The notes under the pieces are model-generated. The model was not told the origin of the DNA, did no database searches, and was given only the letters and a program-made list of their open reading frames with translations. The position numbers and the translations under genes are program-made. Positions 1 through 8,593 of a stretch of 64,000 nucleotides of DNA are shown piece after piece. Source of the stretch: Limonium bicolor (lineage: Eukaryota > Streptophyta > Magnoliopsida > Caryophyllales > Plumbaginaceae); assembly GCA_023374045.1 (NCBI GenBank), contig CM041782.1, positions 253,665,810 to 253,729,809 of the forward strand. Direction: 5' to 3'. The first letter of the stretch is position 1, and every line of letters begins with the position of its first letter.

Positions 1-870
1 AGCGGTCTGGCGACCCTTGAAAAATCCTTGACAAACTTTCTGTAATAACCAGCCAGCCCTAGAAAACTTCGGACTTCTTTGACATTAGTTGGTCTTGGCC
101 AGTTCTTAATTGCTTGAGTCTTCGTTAGGTCTACTGATATGGTCTTATTTGGAGATAATATGCCCAAGAAAAGACACTTCCTCGAGCAAAATTCACATTT
201 TGATAACTTTGCATATAACTTCTTTTCTCTTAGAATCTGTAAAACTTGTCGGAGATAATCCTCATGTTTTTCCTTGCTCTTTGAATATATCAGAATATCA
301 TCGATGAATACTACCACAAACTTGTCAAGAAATGGACTAAACACTCGATTCATCAAATCGATGAATACTGCTGGTGCATTAGTTAATCCAAATGGCATAA
401 CTGTGAACTCGTAGTGTCTGTACCTTGTTCGAAAAGCAGTCTTCGCTATGTCTTTGTCTGCTACTTTTAACTGATGATAGCCTGACCTCAGATCAATTTT
501 GGAGAATACTTTGGCACCTTGCAATTGATCAAATAAATCATCGATCCTCGGTAATGGATATTTGTTCTTGATTGTAACATGATTTAATTCTCTGTAGTCG
601 ATGCAGAGACGCATACTTCCATCCTTCTTTTTGACAAATAAAACTGGTGCTCCCCATGGTGATACACTCGGACGGATATAGCCCTTACTTAATAGCTCCT
701 TTAATTGTTCCTTCAGTTCTTGCATCTCATTTGGTGCCATCCTGTATGGATGCTTTAAAATTGGTCCTGTACCCGGCACTAAATCAATGGTGAACTCCAC
801 TTCACGGTCTGGTGGCATACTTGGAATCTCTTCTGGGAAAACATCAAGAAACTCCTTTACAACTACTATT
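1..870 (-). pseudogene. pol: Tek reverse transcriptase (partial, runs off left edge)
   Basis: The minus-strand translation of this stretch is a Ty3/gypsy reverse transcriptase. It begins with the typical linker ending in DVFPEEIP, then shows a substrate-binding segment with CIDYRELN, the MPFGLTNAP box, and the catalytic FIDD box at 297-308 inside a [13 protein letters not shown] context. RNase H and integrase would follow to the left of base 1. The enzyme copies element RNA into cDNA in cytoplasmic particles. The RT frame looks open for its visible length, but it is out of frame with the protease upstream because of a shift near 985, so the polyprotein is broken. Confidence 0.9.
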
Positions 871-877
871 TCTTCTA

Positions 878-1407
878 TTATTGGTGTTGCCTTCTGTTTC
901 GTTGAAGTACTGTCACCTTCTTCTTGAACGTAGCATAAAAATGCTTGATGCCCTTCTTCATATCCTTCCACAACTTTAAGGCTGACACAACTCTTACCCC
1001 ACTGTTCTTACTCTTGTTTGTGTATGATATTCTCTTCCCTCTTTTCCCCTCCAGACTCACCTTTGGTTTTTCACAATCAATATGTGCCTTGTTTTTACTC
1101 AACCAGTCCATCCCCAAAATTACATCAAAATCTTTCACATCAAACTCTACCACATCTACCCCAAATTAATTTCCCTCTATACATAGCTTTACTCCTTCAA
1201 TCTTTTTACCACATCTGACTATTTTCCCCGTAGGTGTAGACACAGCATAATCAATCACAACTGTTGGTGTAACTCCTATTCTTCTTATAAATTCAGAAGA
1301 CATAAAAGAACACGTTGCACCCGAATCAAATAATACTTTAGCGTTGGTACGATGGACTGGAAAAGTACCTGTTATAACATTTCCTTCTTCCTCCGCTTCA
1401 GCCTTGG
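878..1407 (-). pseudogene. pol: Tek aspartic protease
   Basis: Pepsin-like retroelement protease that would cleave Gag-Pol. The active-site DSGA lies at 1316-1327 in an LFDSGATCSF context on the minus strand, and the conserved ILGMDWL box that follows in plant Ty3/gypsy proteases lies near 1110. Two frameshifts isolate it: one near 1455 separates it from the gag zinc knuckle, and one near 985 separates it from RT. The part from 1153 down to 878 is an open frame whose last portion has already left the original frame. Confidence 0.85.
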
Positions 1408-1963
1408 TTATAACATTGATATGTCCTTGTTTCTTGTAACCTCCACTTTGATTATCTCCTCCTCCCCTCTGTTGTTGCCTTCCATGTTACTTCCTCTGTC
1501 ATTGTGATTCGTTCTCTGACCTCCGCCTTGGTTGTTGTTGTTATTGTTGTTGTTGTAGTTCCTGTTGTAGTAGCCCTGATTATTTCCTTGTGCTTGGTTT
1601 GGATTTTTGTTATTACCTCCTCCACCACCACCGAATGGTTTCTTGTTACATTCGAAGGACCTGTGTCCTAATTCACCACATTTGAAACACCTAACCAATT
1701 TTCCAGAACAATCAACTCCAGGGTGATCCCCTGTTGCACACCTTACAGTAAAAATGTCTATCCCTCCTGTCTGGATTAGTTTTAAAAGAACTTTGCCCCG
1801 CGTAGTTTGACTTACCCCAGGGTATCTTGCTCCCCTGTTGATTATTATCATACCTTGACCTCTTATCTCGGTTCTCCCCACTCGATCCTGGTTCGAACCT
1901 CCTCTTTTGTTTTCCTTGCACTTCCCTCCTTCTTTGTTGTACCTGAAACAAATTTGCTGCTTT
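1408..1963 (-). pseudogene. gag: Tek gag, C-terminal nucleocapsid part
   Basis: Nucleocapsid end of Gag. A single CCHC knuckle, CFKCGELGHRSFEC, lies at 1648-1689 on the minus strand and is followed by a long Gly/Asn/Gln-rich low-complexity tail. Upstream an extra basic, Arg-rich segment is read in a second frame (1712-1951); a one-base shift near 1730 separates the two. The N-terminal capsid-like half is at 42716-43330, on the other side of the LardA insertion. The knuckle would bind element RNA during packaging. Confidence 0.88.
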
Positions 1964-1968
1964 ACTGT
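1964..1968. repeat. LardA target site duplication, left (ACTGT)
   Basis: ACTGT directly before TGAAATACCCC; the same five bases follow the right end at 42716-42720. Confidence 0.92.
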
Positions 1969-2477
1969 TGAAATACCCCGAACTTAAATATAGGGATTAA
2001 AATTAATCTAATACGTATTTAAGGGCCTAATGGTACCTAATTAATATTGGTAAGGAAAAATAAATTCAAAAGAAATAAAGAAACGCTTGAAAAGCGAAAA
2101 AACGCTAAATAAGCGTTAAATGACCATAGGAGGTATGAGACCTCGGTTAGCGTATTATATGAATTATTAAGGCTTAATGATGCCTAAATAATACAAGGAA
2201 ACAATTTCCAAAGAAAACGGATCCTTAAAATGGATTAAAAACACAAACAAATCATAAAGCACGTTTTTCAAGGGAACCAGGAAAACGCGACTTTAAGCGG
2301 GTCAAATAGACTCGTAATAATTTTGGTCAACCAAATAGTCACTAATAAACTTTAGTGAAGGTCTAGAGCCAATAAAATCAAGAAAACGAGAAAATAGTAA
2401 AAACTGTCAAAAACGGGAAGTTGTGGGGTAAAAGTGTAAATAAAATAAATAAGTGTGTCAACTATCGCAATTAATAT

Positions 2478-2484
2478 TATAAAA
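2478..2484 (+). promoter_or_regulatory. TATA box of LardA 5' LTR
   Basis: TATAAAA, 510 bp into the LTR, in ATTATAAAACCCC. The same spot in the 3' LTR (near 39090) reads ATTTTAAAACCCC, so that copy has lost the consensus. Confidence 0.55.
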
Positions 2485-4012
2485 CCCCATGTGAGGAGTG
2501 TGTGCAGCCGGTTGGTTAATAACCCATGCCCCCTCTCTTATTCCCTTCTTATGTACAAAAGACAAACAAAATAAAAAGCAAAAAGTAAACACTCTCTCTC
2601 CTCACACACTACTCTCTCACGTTTTTATTTTGCCCAGCACTCTCTCTTCTTCCTCTCTGGTCCAGCCATGGCGATTTGAGAACTCCTCACACAGAGCCAC
2701 TTCTTCTCCAATTTTGAAACCTCAAACCACCACCAAATGATACAAAAACCATACCGTTGAATTCGTATCGTCAAGGAGATCATTCTCCACCCTTCAAAAA
2801 TCTAAAACCACCAACTTTATTTTTGAGGGTATTATCGGTTAAGAGCTTAAGAGCACCATTAGAAGACCTATCATCTTCTTCATGTTCTAAGGTAAGAAAA
2901 AGACCAAAGCTTCACTCTTTTCCATTTTCCCTTGCAAATCCAAAACTCACGTGAGTATTATTATGCCATTGTTAGCCGATTTTGGCATTTCAAAGAGGAG
3001 TTGGAGCCTTGTCATTTTCTACTCAAAAACTCCATTAGAATCTCAAGGTAAGACCTACTAAGTGGTTTAAATGGTTTCTCACAAAGTTAGGGTTTAATAC
3101 GTTGGATAGAAAATTCACTAGTTTTGGTGTGTATGTGTGTGCTTGGTTACATGGTGTAGCTTGGCTTAAATAAACCAAGAAAAACAAAGAAGGAAAGAGG
3201 AGCAAGAAAGGAGAAGGAGGAAAAGGAAAAGAAACAAAGAAACCAAGGTAATGTGAAGCCTCCGTATAACTTTTATGTTTGTGTATGTATAGGTATATTG
3301 TTTTAAGCCATGAACTAAACCACCGTAACAGTAGGAAGAGAATGGGTATGTTAATGTGAATGGTAGTTGTAGTTGAAGCTTTTGAAAACAAGTAATGAAT
3401 ATGCTAGGTGTGAATATTAAGAGTGTTGTAAGTATTAGAAGTTGTATAAGTATAAGCTTGTGGCAAGTATTTAGAATGTGATGTGAGTAATGTGAATTGT
3501 GAGCAGGTTGTGAACTACGTTGAGTGTGCAAAATTATGTGGTGAGAACACTTAGGAATGTAGGGAACCTCTGTCAAAATTTAGTTAGGAATTTATACACT
3601 TATGTGCTGTTAGAAAGGAAAGAAACAGAAGAGAATTACAGTGAAGGAAAGAATAAGGTTTTTCACATTGTTTTGTAACAGGAAGGAAGAGTGTAGTTGA
3701 GAGGGGTTGTAAATGGTAAAACGTGAGTTGTCAAACTAAGTTAGGATAGTTTGAGAGTCAATTTAGTGAATGGGAAGAAGAGAAGGAAGGTCTGTAGCAT
3801 TTCTGTAAGAAGTAGAAATTGTAACAGAGGAAAAACTTACAGTGAAATGAGTTTATGTAACAGATTTTTATAGTGTTGGTTTGGGCTAGTTTAAAATGCT
3901 TAAACAAAGTTAAAACATACTAGATTATATGTAGAAATATTAGGGAAGAGATTGGTAGAAGTTTGGAGTTGAAACAAACTCAAAAACTCATATATGTTAC
4001 AATACTGTAACT

Positions 4013-4345
4013 AGTTCGGGTTTGTAAACCAGCGCATAAACCCGGACTAGCCTAAAATCACGACAGAAAGTTTTTACAAGGGATGGTCCGGGTTTACAAA
4101 CCAAGACACTAACCCGGACCACCCCAAAAACATACCCGTAACATACCCAAACAAGTGGTCCGGGTTTGCAAAGGAATAACAAACCCGGACGATGCATAAA
4201 AAGCGCCCGTAACTCACAAAATGAAGTGGTCCGGGTTTGTATACTAGACTCTAAACCCGGACCATGCTTATTTTCCACCCGAGAGTAAGTTAAACGTGGT
4301 GGTCCGGGTTTGTAAACCCGGACACAAACCCGGACCAACACTAAA
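4013..4345 (+). repeat. Five-unit palindrome array in LardA 5' LTR
   Basis: Five tandem units with a period of about 74 bp. Each has an inverted repeat TGGTCCGGGTTT ... AAACCCGGACCA around a variable 10-20-base loop, followed by a variable spacer. The last unit contains a third half-copy. The same array is in the 3' LTR at 40632-40955. Confidence 0.9.
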
Positions 4346-4766
4346 TTCCACCAGAATGTATTTTAAAGCTCAAGTAAGGATAGGTAAGGATGGGTAATGA
4401 TATTATAAGATGATTAAGACATAATTAATGATGTTTAAAGGTCATTAAGGCTATAAACAAGCTTAAAAAATAATTGTAAGTAAGTAACTTAAGTAAATGT
4501 ATTTAAGTAACAAAGAGTTAGTAAGTATGAACTAGGAAACTTTTGGAAAGTAATAAGTAAGGTTAATTATGGATAATTAACCATCCAACTGTACGTATGT
4601 GATAGGAATCAAATAGTTGAACACCGAAGGGAGTCGGTGAGTCCAAAGTCAATGGTGAAAGGTATGATTTCTTCATGCCCTGTATCCTAATATGGTTACC
4701 CCGATTTGTGTGCTTATTTGACCACCTAAATAAGATAAAAGCATGAATCGGACTATATTGCACTTA

Positions 4767-4771
4767 CTTGT
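4767..4771. repeat. Ath2 target site duplication, left (CTTGT)
   Basis: CTTGT before TGATAAGTGTG; repeated at 31531-31535. The uninterrupted 3' LTR of LardA has it once. Confidence 0.92.
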
Positions 4772-5407
4772 TGATAAGTGTGAAATTGATGTAGTTTTAT
4801 AGGTATTAAATCCTTATTTTGTGTAACTTTTTACACACTTTCTCACACTTATTCTATGCTTTTCATGACTCTTACTTTGGGTAAGAACTGATGTCAATTT
4901 ATATGATAAAATCAGGAATTGATGGTGGAAATTCATAGTTCTCCTCACGAGCTTTCCAACGCCGCAAACGGGGAACAAATCGGAGCTCAAATGAAGAATC
5001 TGGGACAGTTTACATCTATCCATCTAAAAAGAAGCCTTTCTTAAAAAAAAAAAAATTATTGTGAAGTCTGCGAATGCACCGTTCACAAGAAAAAAAATCA
5101 AAAAAAAAAAGTCAAAAAGTTGAACGCGTGAGTTGAAAAAAAAAAATCAAAAATCAATTTCCAAAACCACGCGTGAGTGTTCTGTAAAAAAAAAAAGAAG
5201 TTGTTGAACTCTGCACGCGCAGACAACGATAACATCAAAAAAAATAAAAAAGGAAGACAAACAGAAGTCTGCTTTTGCAGACATATTTTCCAGCACCCGA
5301 ATCAGAAAAAGAGGAGCAGCTTTCGGTGCCGCCGTCTGACTCAAATCTCCCCCGATTTACTCACCTGCCACCTATTATTATATTCACTACTCCCTCCTTT
5401 TTCAGTC

Positions 5408-5415
5408 TATAAAAA
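5408..5415 (+). promoter_or_regulatory. TATA box of Ath2 5' LTR
   Basis: TATAAAAA in CAGTCTATAAAAACCCAC, conserved in the 3' LTR at 16245-16252. Confidence 0.65.
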
Positions 5416-6460
5416 CCCACATATGCTCCAATTTTTGAACACAATGGATCACCCGAGAGCAGACCATCCTTCCCCCACCATCTCTTCTTTTCCTTTCTTA
5501 GTTTCTCATTTTCCCATTCCATAACTCAGGTACACATACACCCCATTTCCTTATATTACCAACTCCACCACACTTCCACTTATTTTCCATTTTCCACCAC
5601 AAACTTCCATATATTTACATATTCTCCACAAATATTATCCAACTACTGCAACCTCTAGTCCGGTGTATTAAATAGCAGATCAAATTCAGGAGTCCACTAC
5701 AGATGATTTCTTCTACTCTTGTATCTGTCTATTTAATTAATATGTCAGGCTAGAATATTATACTCTGGGGAATGGTTATTATTAGTTTGTTTTAATTATG
5801 CAATTTATTTTACCGGTTTAAATTAATTATAATTTGATACTATTAATGTTATTCTCTCGCTTTATAATAAATTACATGTGTTTATTGAATTGCCTTACGA
5901 AATCTATTTTGATCAGATCCGTGATAAATGGATAGGTCATATTAATTGTTATGTTTGTGGAAATATTTATTCTGATTGAATAAATCTAGTATTTCAGATG
6001 CAAAATATATTTCTTTTTATTTAGCCGTTTACATGTGTTTTGCTTGAGTTTATATCAAACCTTTCATGTTCTGGTAAACGAGGTCATTAGAATTCAGGAT
6101 TTAAATCTAAAGACTCTAAAAGGAATTTTGCCAATTTATTCTTAATTAAACCGGTAGAATAGCATAATTAATCAAACGAGTAAAACCTGAACCCAGAGTC
6201 CATTCTTCCATTTTCACAAACCACTTTTAATATTTTGTTATTTTAATTCTTAACTGTTTTTTTATTTTCTTGTTGTCTTTATTTTTAGTTACAAATCAAA
6301 ACAAACAACTTCCCCTCACTTTATAACCTTTGCTGAGACTAGATTAATTTTCACATAGTCCCACGGTTCGATACCTGGTTCCCATAAACTCTACTACAAT
6401 AACCGGGATTTATTTGCAACCCGTCGGTCGTTTGATTTGTTATTTTCTAGGATTATTTCT

Positions 6461-6469
6461 TAGTATTTA
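6461..6469. repeat. Mul target site duplication, left (TAGTATTTA)
   Basis: Nine bases before GGGAATTTTC, repeated at 8320-8328. Confidence 0.93.
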
Positions 6470-6850
6470 GGGAATTTTCATGAGATGCCCCTGAGGTTTG
6501 ACCGAATTTCACTAAATACCCCTACCTTTTCAGAATTACTATGAGATACCCCTGAGATTTAGTTTTTAATACGAGATACCCTTCCGTCCATTTTCTCAGT
6601 AAACGTCCGTTAACTTTTTCAATTTCTTCCCATTTTACCCTTAATCCATTTTTTCATGAGATACCCCCACATATTTGTAACGACTACTTTCACCAGATAC
6701 CCTTGCATGTTTCAAATGGCTAGTTTCACCAGATACCCCTGTAACGGGTACTTTCACCAGATACCCCTGTAACGGGTACTTTCACCAAATACCCCTGTAA
6801 CGGGTATTTTCACCAGACACCCCTGCAACATAAAACAGCTAGTTCTGGCC

Positions 6851-6858
6851 TATAAAAT
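6851..6858 (+). promoter_or_regulatory. TATA box of left-arm zinc-finger gene
   Basis: TATAAAAT, 54 bp before the ATG at 6905; kept in the right arm (7967-7974, minus strand). Confidence 0.55.
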
Positions 6859-6904
6859 CAGAAAAAACACAACATTTTGACATTATAGTTTTCATAATGT
6901 GACA

Positions 6905-7260
6905 ATGTCTTCCTCACAATCAAGTTACTCGGTCACTACTGTTACTGAAGGTAGAAGATGCAATTGTGGAAGAGAAGCTGAAGTCATTGTTTCAAGAAAA
7001 AAACACTTCATCCGGAAGAATGTACTACAAATGCTTATATTGCAATAGACGGATAGATTGGGCAAAACCACAACTAATCAATAGATTCCAATGGCACAAC
7101 AACATTATCTCCCCAACCAACAGAGCTTAGAAGCAGTGCAACATGAGCTGATGAAGATCAAGGAGGAAGTGAAGGACTCGAAGATGCAAAGTTCAATGGG
7201 GGGGTGAGGGTAGGAGTATTTATATGCATATTCTATGTATTGTTGCTGCTGAAAATGTAA
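6905..7260 (+). pseudogene. GRF-type zinc-finger protein fragment (left arm)
   Basis: A short gene: ATG, Ser-rich start, then CNCGREAEV (cysteines from 6959), matching the CxCG start of GRF zinc fingers. In the +1 frame the second half follows with SSGRMYYKCLYCNRRIDW, which has the GR-(F/Y)-(F/Y)-x-C and final W of the family. Plant genes of this type continue with a short coiled coil and a C-terminal hydrophobic segment; here EAV/LMKIKEEVKDL and FICIFYVLLLLK are visible in the first frame. The frame breaks at a run of seven A (near 6995), again before the coil, and at a run of seven G (7198-7204). Captured host sequence, non-functional as it stands. Role of small plant GRF proteins is poorly known. 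Confidence 0.65.
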
Positions 7261-7550
7261 CCAAATGTTAGAAATGTATTGTTGCTGCTGAAAATGTAAC
7301 CAAATGGCACAACAACATTATATCCCCAACCAACAGAGCTTAGAAGCAGTGCAACATGAGCTGATGAAGATCAAGGAGGAAGTGAAGGACTTGAAGATGC
7401 AAAGTTCAATGGGGCGTAGGATTATTTATAAGCTGAAATATTAGTTGTTGGAACTATGTAAATGCACTAGCTTAATGTGTAAGCTGCTGAAACTTTGTGA
7501 AATAATCAAGCTCAAAAGTAACAGCTTTATTATACTTCTGATTTTTTTTA

Positions 7551-8319
7551 CATTTCTAACATTTGGTTACATTTTCAGCAGCAACAATACATAGAATATG
7601 CATATAAATACTCCTTCCCTCACCCCCATTGAACTTTGCATCTTCAAGTCCTTCACTTCCTCCTTGATCTTCATCAGCTCATATTGCACTGCTTCTAAGC
7701 TCTGTTGGTTGGGGATATAATGTTGTTGTGCCATTGGAATCTGTTGATTAGTTGTGGTTTTGCTCAATCTATCCGTCTATTGCAATATAAGCATTTGTAG
7801 TACATTCTTCCGGATGAAGTGTTTTTTTCTTGAAACAATGACTTCAGCTTCTCTTCCACAATTGCATCTTCCACCTTCAGCAACAATAGTGACCGAGTAA
7901 CTTGATTGTGAGGAAGACATTGTCACATTATGAAAACTATAATGTCAAAAAGTTGTGTTTTTTCTGATTTTATAGGCCAGAACTAGCTGTTTTATGTTGC
8001 AGGGGTGTCTGGAGAAAATACCCGTTACAGGGGTATCTGGTGAAAGTACCCGTTACAGGGGTATGTGGTGAAAGTACCTGTTACAGGGGTATCTGGTGAA
8101 AGTAGTCGTTACAAATATGTGGGGGTATCTCATGAAAAATTGGATTAAGGGTAAAATGGGAAGAAATTGAAAAAGTTAACGGACGTTTACTGAGAAAATA
8201 GACGGAAGGGTATCTCGTATTAAAAACTAAATCTCAGGGGTATCTCATAGTAATTCTGAAAAGGTAGGGGTATTTGGTGAAATTCGGTCAAACCTCAGGG
8301 GCATCTCATGAAAATTCCC
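7551..8319 (-). repeat. Mul right terminal inverted repeat arm
   Basis: Reverse complement of the left arm with scattered differences, somewhat shorter because it has fewer copies of the ACGGGTAC repeat unit. Confidence 0.9.
7567..7920 (-). pseudogene. GRF-type zinc-finger protein fragment (right arm)
   Basis: Inverted copy of the left-arm gene, ATG at 7918-7920 on the minus strand. The same seven-A run breaks the zinc finger at the same place, so the break predates the arm duplication or was spread by conversion. The coiled-coil and hydrophobic tail remain open for about 66 codons (7567-7767), because this arm has only five G where the left has seven. Confidence 0.65.
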
Positions 8320-8328
8320 TAGTATTTA
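8320..8328. repeat. Mul target site duplication, right (TAGTATTTA)
   Basis: Nine bases after GAAAATTCCC; the Ath2 LTR continues to its end at 8351. Confidence 0.93.
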
Positions 8329-8354
8329 ATATATCAAAAATATCGTTTGCAAAT

Positions 8355-8372
8355 TGGCGCCGTTGCCGGGGA
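8355..8372 (+). promoter_or_regulatory. Ath2 primer binding site, tRNA-Asp
   Basis: TGGCGCCGTTGCCGGGGA is the complement of the 3' end of plant tRNA-Asp (CCCCGGCAACGGCGCCA), three bases inside the LTR. tRNA-Asp priming is usual for Athila. Confidence 0.9.
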
Positions 8373-8593
8373 CTAGATTCTTGTCTAGTCCTTAGCTTGG
8401 GTTATTTTTTTTAATTAAGAAAAAAAAATTTATTGATTTCTATTATTATTACTATTATTATTGTATCTATCTATTTTTATTTATTTTCTAATTTTAAGTT
8501 AATTTTTCTTTATTTAGCTATACTACTTTTATTTCATTTTACTCTGCTTGCAAACTTTTGTGGAGTTTTGTCCTTCTCTTTTGCAGATAATTA
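8373..8593 (+). other. Ath2 5' untranslated leader
   Basis: AT-rich leader from the PBS to the gag ATG at 8594. No gene. Ends TTTTGCAGATAATTAATG, which resembles a splice acceptor (TTTTGCAG) just before gag. Confidence 0.5.

Larger units (their letters stand above)
6470..7278 (+). repeat. Mul left terminal inverted repeat arm
   Basis: Pairs with 7551-8319 over nearly its whole length. Its outer 380 bp hold degenerate direct repeats built on (A)GATACCCCTG, and at 6700-6830 about four copies of a 27-28-bp unit TTTCACCAGATACCCCTGTA plus ACGGGTAC. The inner half is the gene. Confidence 0.9.
6470..8319. mobile_element. Mul: foldback Mutator-like element with GRF zinc-finger gene in each arm
   Basis: A 1,850-bp insertion in the Ath2 5' LTR. 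It is flanked by a 9-bp duplication TAGTATTTA (6461-6469, 8320-8328), while the Ath2 3' LTR has this sequence once near 31500. A 9-bp TSD is the mark of the Mutator superfamily. The element is nearly all inverted repeat: left arm 6470-7278, right arm 7551-8319, starting GGGAATTTTCATGAGAT. The spacer 7279-7550 holds a third, direct partial copy of the gene's coiled-coil end. No transposase, so non-autonomous. Both arms contain a TATA box and a small zinc-finger gene. Confidence 0.9.
4772..8351 (+). repeat. Ath2 5' LTR, split by Mul
   Basis: TGATAAGTGTG ... ATCGTTTGCA. Without the 1,850-bp Mul and its duplicated 9 bp it is about 1.72 kb. TATAAAAA lies at 5408-5415. Relative to the 3' LTR it has about 47 extra bases in an A-rich stretch near 5055-5101. 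Near its end (6360-6440) is the CACGGTTCGATACCTGG motif, which also occurs in the 3' LTR. Confidence 0.92.

Noticed and set aside
1712..1951. Separate 79-codon minus-strand gene
   Set aside because: It is Tek gag read upstream of a frameshift, not an independent gene.
3035..3576. Antisense frames of 118 and 136 codons in the LardA LTR, repeated at 39654-40195
   Set aside because: They overlap each other, are low-complexity (Leu/Ser/Thr/His runs), lie antisense to a purine-rich LTR stretch, and recur only because the LTR is duplicated.
3997..4341. 114-codon antisense frame with repeated KPGP words
   Set aside because: It is the translation of the palindrome array; the peptide repeat merely reflects the DNA repeat.
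6990..7010. AAAAAAC run in the Mul zinc-finger gene as a programmed -1 frameshift site
   Set aside because: Continuing the zinc finger needs +1, not -1, and returning to the coiled coil needs a second shift; plain indels are simpler.
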